The notes under the pieces were generated by a model, which saw only the letters and a list, made by a program, of their open reading frames with translations, was not told the DNA's origin and made no database searches. DNA of 17,599 nt from Candidatus Omnitrophota bacterium (lineage in GTDB: Bacteria > Omnitrophota > Gorgyraeia > Gygaellales > Profunditerraquicolaceae). The position numbers and the translations under genes were made by a program. Each line of letters starts with the position of its first letter. Position 1 is the first letter of the stretch. Below are positions 1 through 7,346 of the stretch, piece by piece. The DNA lies in assembly GCA_016931435.1 (NCBI GenBank), contig JAFGET010000138.1, positions 1-17,599 of the forward strand, read 5' to 3'.

Positions 1-2271
1 AGCCAGTTATCGCAATTCATGGATCAGGTGAATCCTCTGGCTGAAATGACGCACAAAAGAAGGTTGAGTGCCTTAGGCCCAGGCGGGTTATCACGTGAGC
101 GCGCCGGATTTGAAGTAAGGGATATCCATCCTTCGCATTACGGCAGGGTTTGCCCGATTGAAACTCCGGAAGGCCCGAATATCGGCCTGATCGCTTCATT
201 AAGCACTTTTGCCAGGGTCAATCCTTTGGGGTTATTAGAAACGCCTTATAGAAAGGCAGAAGAAGGGCGGGTCACGCGTAAGATCGAATATCTTACTGCC
301 GATATAGAAGAGGATAAGATAATCGCTCAAGCTAATGTTCTTTTAGATGATGACGGAAGTTTTTCCGAGCGCGAAGTTTATTGCCGCCACAGGGGAGATT
401 TTCCTAAAGTCGCTCCCAAACAGGTCGATTACATGGATGTTTCACCCAAGCAACTGGTTTCGGTAGCGGCTTCTTTGATACCATTTTTAGAACACGATGA
501 CGCAAACCGCGCACTTATGGGTTCTAATATGCAACGCCAGGCTGTCCCCTTGATGATTACCGAGGCGCCTGTCGTAGGGACAATGATGGAAGAAAAAGTA
601 GCTCGTGATTCCGGGGCGGTAGTAATTGCAGAAGATTCCGGAAAGGTGATCAGCGCTGACGCTACAGCCATAACTATCGGTAAAAAGACCTATAATTTGA
701 AAAAATTCCTGCGTACTAATGCCGATACCTGCCTGAATCAAAGGCCATTAGTCAAGCCCGGAGACCGTGTTGAAAAAGGCGACATCATTGCCGATGGGAC
801 AGCCACACAGAATGGAGAATTGGCTTTAGGCAAGAATCTATTGTGTGCTTTTATGCCTTGGCGCGGGTATAATTTTGAAGACGCGATTTTAGTCAGCGAA
901 AAAATAGTCGAAAACGATGTCTTTACTTCTATTCATATAGAACGCTTTGAAATCGAAGCCATAGAGACGCGCTTGGGGAATGAAGAGATAACGCGGGATA
1001 TCCCTAATGTCAGCGAAGAGGCATTGAGTAATTTGGATGAAGACGGTATCATCCGTATCGGCGCAGAAGTCACTCCCGGAGATATTTTAGTGGGTAAAGT
1101 TACTCCCAAGACCGAATCTGAACTTTCACCAGAAGAGAGGTTGCTTCGGGCAATTTTCGGAGAAAAGGCCGGAGATGTGCGCGATACATCCCTGACTGTT
1201 CCCCCTGGCGTTGAGGGCGTAGCAATAGACGTGCATATTTTCCAGCGCAAAGACAGAGGCAGAAAGACCAAGGAAGAAAAATCCAGGGAATTGGCAAAAA
1301 TCAGGGAACTAAAAGCTTATTATAAACAGGAGATAGAGTTTTTGCAGAGTGAAAAGACCATACGCCTGGCTCAGGTGTTGGGCGTAGATAAGAAAAAAGT
1401 CGATGGTATGGATTTTGAGGAAAATGAAGAAGCTAAGATCCTTGCCGCTTCCTTTGATGAACAGATCCAGGAATTATTCACCGAGCAGGCCCAGGAGATC
1501 GAAAAGGTCCGCAGGGGAGATGAACTTCCTCCGGGAGTATTAAAAAGGGTCGTGGTTTATATCGCAACTAAACGCAAGCTATCCGAAGGGGATAAGTTGG
1601 CCGGACGCCATGGGAATAAAGGCGTGGTAGCCAGGATCTTGCCTCAAGAGGATATGCCTTATATGGATGACGGGACTCCGATAGATGTAGTTTTAAACCC
1701 ATTAGGCGTGCCTTCGCGTATGAACGTAGGGCAGATCTTAGAGACGCATTTAGGCTGGGCTGCCAAGGTATTAGGTTTTACTATCGCCAGTTCCGTTTTT
1801 GACGGAGCCAGTGAAGACGAGATCAAGGAAATGCTTAAAAAAGCCGGTTTGCCCGAAGACGGTAAAGTCACGCTTCACGACGGACATACGGGAGAGAAAT
1901 TCGACCAAAAAGTGACTGTCGGATTTATTTACATAATGAAGCTTATTCATCTGGTTGAAGAAAAGATCCACGCGCGCTCTATAGGCCCTTATTCATTAGT
2001 TACCCAGCAGCCATTGGGTGGCAAAGCGCAATTTGGCGGACAGAGATTAGGAGAAATGGAAGTCTGGGCGCTTGAAGCATACGGGGCGGCATTTACATTA
2101 CAGGAAATGCTTACCGTAAAGAGCGATGATGTCGCCGGACGGACGCGTATTTATGAAGCCATTGTCAAAGGTGAGCAGCGGCTTACTCACGGCACTCCCG
2201 AATCTTTTAACGTTTTGATAAAAGAACTGCAAGGATTAGGTTTGGATATCCGAATGGAGAAAGACAAATAA
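1..2271 (+). CDS. rpoB: RNA polymerase beta subunit, C-terminal 756 residues (5' end outside window)
   Basis: Beta subunit of DNA-directed RNA polymerase; with beta' it forms the catalytic cleft. The frame is open from base 1, so the gene is cut by the window edge. The first codons read SQLSQFMDQ, the rifampicin pocket, equivalent to about E. coli residue 509, so roughly 500 N-terminal residues are missing. Pocket residues corresponding to E. coli Q513, F514, D516, H526, R529, S531 and L533 are all the sensitive-type residues; E. coli S522 is Ala here. Further landmarks are GRVCPIETPEGPNIGLI, KLAGRHGNKGV and the C-terminal block from LGGKAQFGGQRLGEMEVWAL to MLTVKSDD. The segment around residues 430-510 of this fragment is a shorter version of the region that carries a large lineage-specific insertion in E. 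coli. The stop TAA overlaps the rpoC ATG by one base, implying coupled translation. Identity is certain. Confidence 0.98.
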   Translation, partial: SQLSQFMDQVNPLAEMTHKRRLSALGPGGLSRERAGFEVRDIHPSHYGRVCPIETPEGPNIGLIASLSTFARVNPLGLLETPYRKAEEGRVTRKIEYLTADIEEDKIIAQANVLLDDDGSFSEREVYCRHRGDFPKVAPKQVDYMDVSPKQLVSVAASLIPFLEHDDANRALMGSNMQRQAVPLMITEAPVVGTMMEEKVARDSGAVVIAEDSGKVISADATAITIGKKTYNLKKFLRTNADTCLNQRPLVKPGDRVEKGDIIADGTATQNGELALGKNLLCAFMPWRGYNFEDAILVSEKIVENDVFTSIHIERFEIEAIETRLGNEEITRDIPNVSEEALSNLDEDGIIRIGAEVTPGDILVGKVTPKTESELSPEERLLRAIFGEKAGDVRDTSLTVPPGVEGVAIDVHIFQRKDRGRKTKEEKSRELAKIRELKAYYKQEIEFLQSEKTIRLAQVLGVDKKKVDGMDFEENEEAKILAASFDEQIQELFTEQAQEIEKVRRGDELPPGVLKRVVVYIATKRKLSEGDKLAGRHGNKGVVARILPQEDMPYMDDGTPIDVVLNPLGVPSRMNVGQILETHLGWAAKVLGFTIASSVFDGASEDEIKEMLKKAGLPEDGKVTLHDGHTGEKFDQKVTVGFIYIMKLIHLVEEKIHARSIGPYSLVTQQPLGGKAQFGGQRLGEMEVWALEAYGAAFTLQEMLTVKSDDVAGRTRIYEAIVKGEQRLTHGTPESFNVLIKELQGLGLDIRMEKDK

Positions 2272-5200
2272 TGCAGGAAGTAACCCATTTTAACAGTATC
2301 AATATAAAAATCGCCTCGCCCCAAGTGATACGCTCCTGGTCTAAAGGGGAGATCAAAAAAGCCGAGACTATCAATTACCGTACCTTAAAACCGGAAAAGG
2401 ACGGATTGTTCTGCGAGAAGATCTTTGGCCCCGTGCGTGACTGGGAGTGTAACTGCGGAAAATATAGGGGGATAAAATTTAAAGGGATCACTTGTGATCG
2501 ATGCGGGGTAACGGTGGATCATTCTTCGGTAAGGCGCGACCGCATGGGGCATATTGAACTGGCGGCGCCAGTGACCCATATTTGGTTTTTTAAAGCAGTC
2601 CCCAGTCGCCTGGCAGCCTTGCTGGACATTAATTTACGAAATCTGGAAAAAGTCATCTACTACGAAGAATATGTCGTGGTAGACCCGGGAAACACGCCTT
2701 TAAAGAAAAGAGAGCTTTTGACTGAAGATAAGTATCAGGAGGCGCTTAAAAACTACGGTTCTAATTTCAAGGCTAAGATCGGAGCTGAAGCGATCCGCGA
2801 CTTACTGAAAGAATTGGATATAGATAATCTTTGTCGCAGCTTAAGGCGCAGCATGGAAAAATCCAAGGAGGCGCTAGGTAACCGCAAGGTCTTAAAATCA
2901 CTTAAGATCGTGGAAGATTTTAAGAAATCAGGCAATAAGTCGGAGTGGATGATTTTAGAGGCTTTGCCTGTGATACCTCCGGATTTAAGGCCACTGGTGC
3001 CTTTAGAAGGGGGAAGATTTGCTACTTCTGACCTTAACGATTTATACCGCCGCGTGATCAACCGTAATAACCGCCTTAAAAAACTGATTGAATTAAACGC
3101 CCCGGAAATCATCGTGCGTAATGAAAAAAGGATGTTGCAAGAGGCGGTAGATGCGCTTTTAGATAACGGCAGGCACGGTAAGGCAGTTATGGGAGCTAAT
3201 AATCGCCCTCTAAAATCACTGTCTGATATGCTTAAGGGGAAACAGGGGCGTTTCAGGCAGAATCTTTTAGGTAAGCGTGTGGATTATTCCGGCCGTTCGG
3301 TCATAGTGGTTGGCCCGGAGTTGAAACTGCATGAATGCGGATTGCCTAAGCAGATGGCTTTGGAATTATTCGAACCTTTCATCATAAAAAAGCTAAGAGA
3401 AAAAGGATTCGTCCATACTATAAAGGGCGCGCGCAGGATGGTGGAGCACGGAAAGATAGAAGTCTGGGATATTTTAGACGAAGTAATAAAAGATCACCCC
3501 GTATTATTAAACCGCGCGCCTACTTTGCACCGCTTGAGTATCCAGGCATTCCAACCGGTTTTGATCGAAGGCCGCTCCATAAAGATCCACCCCCTTGTCT
3601 GCACGGCCTTTAACGCCGATTTTGACGGCGACCAGATGGCAGTGCATGTTCCTTTGTCGCTTGAATCGCAGATCGAAGCAAAACTTTTGATGCTTTCCAT
3701 AAATAATGTTTTCTCGCCCGCAGACGGCAGGCCTATCGTGACTCCTACCCAGGATATTATCTTAGGCGCTTCCTATATTTCCAAAGAAAAGCAGGGGGCC
3801 AAAGGCGAAGGCAAGATATTCGCTAGCGCCGATGAGGTTTTAGTCGCTTACGGAGATAACGAAGCGGATCTGCACGCGAAGATAAAATTAAGGATAGACA
3901 GTTTATTTGATTTTGAGGCGAAAAAGACCGTAGAAGAGAAACAGATTATTGATACTACCGTCGGCCGGGTAATTTTCAATCAAGTGTTGCCTCGGGAATT
4001 AGGTTTTGTGAATATGGAATTAAAAAAGGGCAATGTCGGTGAGGTGGTTTCGCATTGCTATAAGATTTTCGGCCATACCAGAGCGATACAGCTTCTTGAT
4101 GATATTAAAAGGCTGGGGTTTGAATTTGCTACGAGGGGCGGCATATCTATCGGCATAAACGATATGACTATCCCAAGGGCCAAGGGAGACGTTTTAGGCG
4201 AGGCCAGGGGCGAAGTGGGCAAGATAGAGGATCAATACCGCAAGGGTATTATTACTGAGCGGGAGCGTTATAATAAGGTCATCGATGTATGGACCCACAC
4301 TACTGATAAGATCTCCGATCTATTATTTAAGGAAATGGACCCGTTTAATCCTATATTTATGATGGCAGATTCAGGCGCTCGCGGTTCTCGCTTGCAGGTC
4401 AGGCAGTTGGCGGGAATGCGCGGATTGATGGCAAAGCCATCGGGCGAGATTATCGAAAGCCCGATTACCGCTAATTTCCGCGAAGGCTTAACGGTTTTAG
4501 AATATTTTATCTCAACACACGGCGCAAGAAAGGGTTTGGCCGATACGGCGCTTAAGACAGCGGATGCCGGTTATTTGACCAGAAGGTTGGTTGACGTTGC
4601 CCAGGAAGTGATGGTGGCGGAACTTGACTGCGGGACATTAAACGGCATAACTGTTTCGGCGATTATCGAAGGCGATGAAGTGGTAGTAAGCCTTAAGGAC
4701 CGCATAGTAGGCAGGGTAGCGTTGGATAATATCGTAGATATCATTACCGACACCGTGATCGTTGAACAGGGCGCAGAGATAACCGTGGAAAAAGCGGATA
4801 TGATCGAGCAGCTCGGGATAGAAAAAATACGCATCAGAAGCGCCTTGACTTGTGAGTCTGACAGAGGAGTCTGCACTAAATGTTATGGTAGAAACCTTGC
4901 TACGGGAAGGCTTGTGGAAGTCGGAGAAGCGGTGGGAGTAATCGCTGCCCAGAGTATCGGTGAGCCCGGCACGCAGCTGACTATGAGAACATTCCATATC
5001 GGCGGTACCGCCTCCAGGGTTGTAGCGCAGTCATTCGCTAAATCTAAGAATAAAGGTGTCGTAAAATACCACGGTTTAAGGGTCGTGCCGAAGAATAAAG
5101 AATTCATCGTTTTAAATAGAAACGGCTCTATCAGTATCAACGATAAGCAGGGAAGAGAGCTTGAGCGTTATCCTGTTCCGCAGGGTGCTTTTATCGGTTT

Positions 5201-6299
5201 AGAGGATGGTGGAGAGATAACCAAGGGCGTCTCTTTTGTGCGTTGGGACCCTTATACTTTGCCCATCCTTACGGAAGTAGGCGGCTTGGTCAAATATGAA
5301 GACCTGAAAGAAAACGTTACGGTGAGGGAAGAATTAAATCCCGTGACAAAGCTTACCGAGCGCGTAGTGGTTGAGCATAAACAGGAATATCATCCACAGA
5401 TATTGATATTAGACGATAAGAAGGAAGTCTTAGGGATATATCCTATTCCTGTAGGCGCGCATATATTGGTCAAAGACGAACAGAAGATAAGCGGGGGCGA
5501 CCTTTTGGCAAAGATCCCTCGCTTGGTAGTCAAAACCAGGGATATCACCGGCGGTCTTCCGCGCGTTGCGGAATTGTTTGAGGCCAGGAAGCCTAAAGAC
5601 CCGGCGGTTATCAGCGAAATAGACGGATTCGTAGAATTCGGAGAAAGCAAAAAAGGCCAGCGCGTAATAATCGTAAAATCTGCCACCGGTATGCAGAGAG
5701 AGTACGTCATACCGCACGGCAAGCACCCTAATGTTTATAAAGGCGATAAGGTGACGGCTGGCCAGCAGTTGACTGACGGGCCGGTGGTTTTGCAGGATAT
5801 ATTAAGAGTCTGCGGAGACAAGGTACTGCAGGAATATCTGGTAAATGAGGTCCAGGAGGTCTATCGTTTACAGGGAGTGCGTATTAACGATAAGCATATT
5901 GAATTGATCATCAGGCAGATGTTGAAGAAGATAAGGGTAGAAGAGCCCGGGGATACGGAATTTTTAGCTACCCAGCAGGTAGATAAATGGAAATTCCAGA
6001 AAGAAAACAGCCGGGTAATCAAGAAAGGCGGTAAACCCGCCGTAGCAACGCCGTTATTATTAGGTATAACCAAGGCTTCATTGACTACCGAAAGTTTTAT
6101 TTCCGCCGCAAGTTTTCAGGAAACCACGCGCGTTTTGACAGAAGCGGCTGCTTCCGGCAAGAGCGATGAATTGTTTGGCTTGAAGGAAAACGTTATCGTA
6201 GGTCATCTTATTCCCGCCGGAACAGGTTTCCACGCTCATCGCGACATCGAAATAGTAAAGTCTGCGCAGGAGCAAAAAGAGGAGAAAGATAATAAGTAA
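2271..6299 (+). CDS. rpoC: RNA polymerase beta' subunit
   Basis: Catalytic beta' subunit of RNA polymerase, 1342 aa and complete. The N-terminal zinc ribbon uses C60, C62, C75 and C78. The catalytic loop NADFDGDQ lies at 448-455, with D450, D452 and D454 expected to hold the active-site magnesium. The second zinc site is C787, C861, C868 and C871. The bridge helix and trigger-loop region (GEPGTQLTMRTFHIGG) is followed by about 200 residues before KTRDITGGLPRVAELFEARKP. This matches the long trigger-loop insertion (SI3) known in Proteobacteria and several other phyla and absent from Firmicutes and Actinobacteria. The start overlaps the rpoB stop by one base (TAATG). The stop lies two bases before the rpsL start, so rpoBC and the str genes are effectively contiguous. 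There is no sign of a frameshift or internal stop. Confidence 0.98.
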   Translation: MQEVTHFNSINIKIASPQVIRSWSKGEIKKAETINYRTLKPEKDGLFCEKIFGPVRDWECNCGKYRGIKFKGITCDRCGVTVDHSSVRRDRMGHIELAAPVTHIWFFKAVPSRLAALLDINLRNLEKVIYYEEYVVVDPGNTPLKKRELLTEDKYQEALKNYGSNFKAKIGAEAIRDLLKELDIDNLCRSLRRSMEKSKEALGNRKVLKSLKIVEDFKKSGNKSEWMILEALPVIPPDLRPLVPLEGGRFATSDLNDLYRRVINRNNRLKKLIELNAPEIIVRNEKRMLQEAVDALLDNGRHGKAVMGANNRPLKSLSDMLKGKQGRFRQNLLGKRVDYSGRSVIVVGPELKLHECGLPKQMALELFEPFIIKKLREKGFVHTIKGARRMVEHGKIEVWDILDEVIKDHPVLLNRAPTLHRLSIQAFQPVLIEGRSIKIHPLVCTAFNADFDGDQMAVHVPLSLESQIEAKLLMLSINNVFSPADGRPIVTPTQDIILGASYISKEKQGAKGEGKIFASADEVLVAYGDNEADLHAKIKLRIDSLFDFEAKKTVEEKQIIDTTVGRVIFNQVLPRELGFVNMELKKGNVGEVVSHCYKIFGHTRAIQLLDDIKRLGFEFATRGGISIGINDMTIPRAKGDVLGEARGEVGKIEDQYRKGIITERERYNKVIDVWTHTTDKISDLLFKEMDPFNPIFMMADSGARGSRLQVRQLAGMRGLMAKPSGEIIESPITANFREGLTVLEYFISTHGARKGLADTALKTADAGYLTRRLVDVAQEVMVAELDCGTLNGITVSAIIEGDEVVVSLKDRIVGRVALDNIVDIITDTVIVEQGAEITVEKADMIEQLGIEKIRIRSALTCESDRGVCTKCYGRNLATGRLVEVGEAVGVIAAQSIGEPGTQLTMRTFHIGGTASRVVAQSFAKSKNKGVVKYHGLRVVPKNKEFIVLNRNGSISINDKQGRELERYPVPQGAFIGLEDGGEITKGVSFVRWDPYTLPILTEVGGLVKYEDLKENVTVREELNPVTKLTERVVVEHKQEYHPQILILDDKKEVLGIYPIPVGAHILVKDEQKISGGDLLAKIPRLVVKTRDITGGLPRVAELFEARKPKDPAVISEIDGFVEFGESKKGQRVIIVKSATGMQREYVIPHGKHPNVYKGDKVTAGQQLTDGPVVLQDILRVCGDKVLQEYLVNEVQEVYRLQGVRINDKHIELIIRQMLKKIRVEEPGDTEFLATQQVDKWKFQKENSRVIKKGGKPAVATPLLLGITKASLTTESFISAASFQETTRVLTEAAASGKSDELFGLKENVIVGHLIPAGTGFHAHRDIEIVKSAQEQKEEKDNK

Positions 6300-6301
6300 T
6301 T

Positions 6302-6676
6302 ATGCCTACTATTACTCAGTTGATCAGGACAGGCAGGATATCAAAAAAGAAAAAGACTAAATCTCCGGCGTTAAAAGGCTGCCCGCAAAGAAGAGGGGTA
6401 TGCACCCAGGTGCGTACGATGACGCCTAAAAAACCGAATTCTGCTTTAAGAAAAATCGCCAGGGTAAGGCTTACCACCGGTATAGAAGTGACCGCTTATA
6501 TCCCGGGCGAAGGGCATAACCTGCAGGAACACTCCATAGTATTGGTAAGAGGCGGCCGCGTAAAGGATCTTCCGGGAGTAAGGTATCATATAGTGCGCGG
6601 GACGCTTGATGCCTCAGGAGTGAGTGCGCGCAGGAGAGGGCGCTCCAAGTATGGGGCGAAGAGGCCGAAACAGTAA
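6302..6676 (+). CDS. rpsL: 30S ribosomal protein S12
   Basis: S12 sits at the 30S decoding centre and takes part in accuracy control. The product is 124 aa, the normal bacterial length, starting MPTITQLIR as in most bacteria. The decoding loop MTPKKPNSALRK carries K43, and the second loop GRVKDLPGVRYH carries K88 and D89. Both lysines are the usual streptomycin-sensitive residues, and D89 is the position that is methylthiolated in E. coli. The start is two bases after the rpoC stop. The nearest purine-rich run (GGAG near 6281) is too far upstream for ideal spacing, so translation is probably coupled to rpoC. It is followed by a 122-base spacer filled by a twin-hairpin element. Confidence 0.98.
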   Translation: MPTITQLIRTGRISKKKKTKSPALKGCPQRRGVCTQVRTMTPKKPNSALRKIARVRLTTGIEVTAYIPGEGHNLQEHSIVLVRGGRVKDLPGVRYHIVRGTLDASGVSARRRGRSKYGAKRPKQ

Positions 6677-6683
6677 GAAGTAC

Positions 6684-6799
6684 CACCTCGCCTAAACACG
6701 CAAAAATTTCGTTAAAATTTTTGCGTAGGCTCGGTGTAAATTCGCACAAATAACTTACTCATGCGCCGTAGGCGGGTTCGTAAGTTATGTGCTCATTTA
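6684..6799. repeat. Twin-hairpin element, copy A (rpsL-rpsG spacer)
   Basis: Two hairpins abut. Hairpin 1 (6684-6736) pairs CACC with GGTG, then has TC opposite TC (6688-6689 and 6731-6732). It continues with GCCTA/TAGGC, a 5'-side AACA bulge and an 11-bp perfect stem (6699-6709 with 6715-6725) around loop CGTTA. Hairpin 2 (6737-6799) pairs TAAAT/ATTTA, TC/TC and GCAC/GTGC, then has an AA bulge, a 9-bp ATAACTTAC/GTAAGTTAT stem, TC/TC again, and an imperfect 7-bp tip closed by GTA. The last paired base, A6799, is the first base of the rpsG ATG. The layout is shared with five other copies in the window. Nothing resembling Shine-Dalgarno lies between the hairpin and the start codon. Function is unknown; it could be a small mobile repeat or a structured RNA. 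Confidence 0.9.
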
Positions 6800-7269
6800 T
6801 GAGAAGAAGAAGAGCGCAGGGAAAAGAAATATTAGCTGACCCAAAGCTTTCCAGTAAGATAGTGGGTAAATTTATCAATATGGTTATGCTGGAAGGCAAA
6901 AAAGCCGTTGCGGAAAAAATGGTTTACGGGGCTTTTGAGATTTTAAAAAAGCAGCTTAATGAGCCGGACGTTTTAAAGATTTTTCATAAGGCTATAGATA
7001 ATGCCCGGCCGCGCCTGGAAGTAAAACCCAGGCGTGTAGGAGGGGCTACTTATCAGGTCCCGATCGAAGTAAGGCAGGAGCGCGGGACTTCTATCGCGCT
7101 TCGTTGGATAAGGGACTTTGCCCGCAACAAAAAAGGAAAATCTATGCAGGAAAAGTTAGCCGATGAAATAATAGCGGCTTATAAAAACGAAGGTTCAGCT
7201 ATTAAAAAAAGAGATGATACGCATAAAATGGCTGAGTCAAATAAGGCATTCGCGCATTTTAGATGGTAA
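6799..7269 (+). CDS. rpsG: 30S ribosomal protein S7
   Basis: S7 organises the 3' major domain of 16S rRNA and contacts tRNA at the E and P sites. I chose the ATG at 6799, giving MRRRRAQGKEIL and 156 aa, exactly the common family length. An in-frame ATG at 6787 would add only MCSF, encoded by the upstream hairpin, and is not expected in S7. Family landmarks are KIVGKFINMVMLEGKK, NARPRLEVKPRRVGGATYQV and the C-terminal KMAESNKAFAHFRW. The start codon shares its A with the base of the upstream hairpin, and no Shine-Dalgarno sequence is visible. The spacer to fusA is 77 bases. Confidence 0.97.
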   Translation: MRRRRAQGKEILADPKLSSKIVGKFINMVMLEGKKAVAEKMVYGAFEILKKQLNEPDVLKIFHKAIDNARPRLEVKPRRVGGATYQVPIEVRQERGTSIALRWIRDFARNKKGKSMQEKLADEIIAAYKNEGSAIKKRDDTHKMAESNKAFAHFRW

Positions 7270-7278
7270 TTCAATTAT

Positions 7279-7329
7279 CCGGCTTTACGCCCAGCCGCAT
7301 AAGCGGTAAACAGCAAGGCAGGCAGCCGG
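7279..7329. repeat. Fold-back structure in rpsG-fusA spacer
   Basis: CCGGCT (7279-7284) can pair with AGCCGG (7324-7329). Inside it, TTTA (7284-7287; its first T could belong to either helix) can pair with TAAA (7307-7310), and CCGC (7295-7298) pairs with GCGG (7303-7306) around an ATAA loop. A 7-nt bulge and a 13-nt unpaired stretch make this irregular. It fills most of the 77-base spacer and ends just before the AGGTG that probably serves as the fusA ribosome binding site. It has no sequence match to the twin-hairpin family. Whether it is functional is unknown. Confidence 0.45.
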
Positions 7330-7346
7330 TAGGTGTTCAAAATAAA

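Noticed and set aside
1..90. Rifampicin-resistance substitutions in RpoB
   Set aside because: The key pocket residues are those of sensitive enzymes. The Ser-to-Ala at the E. coli 522 position looks like natural variation.
6699..6725. Hairpin with A/T-rich stem that resembles a Rho-independent terminator between rpsL and rpsG
   Set aside because: The T-run belongs to the stem itself and no T-tract follows the closing base pairs. The same hairpin recurs inside one co-directional operon at several places.
7263..7346. N-terminal extension of EF-G from an ATG overlapping the rpsG stop
   Set aside because: EF-G homology begins at 7347, the extension is encoded by a structured spacer, and AGGTG is placed for the 7347 start.
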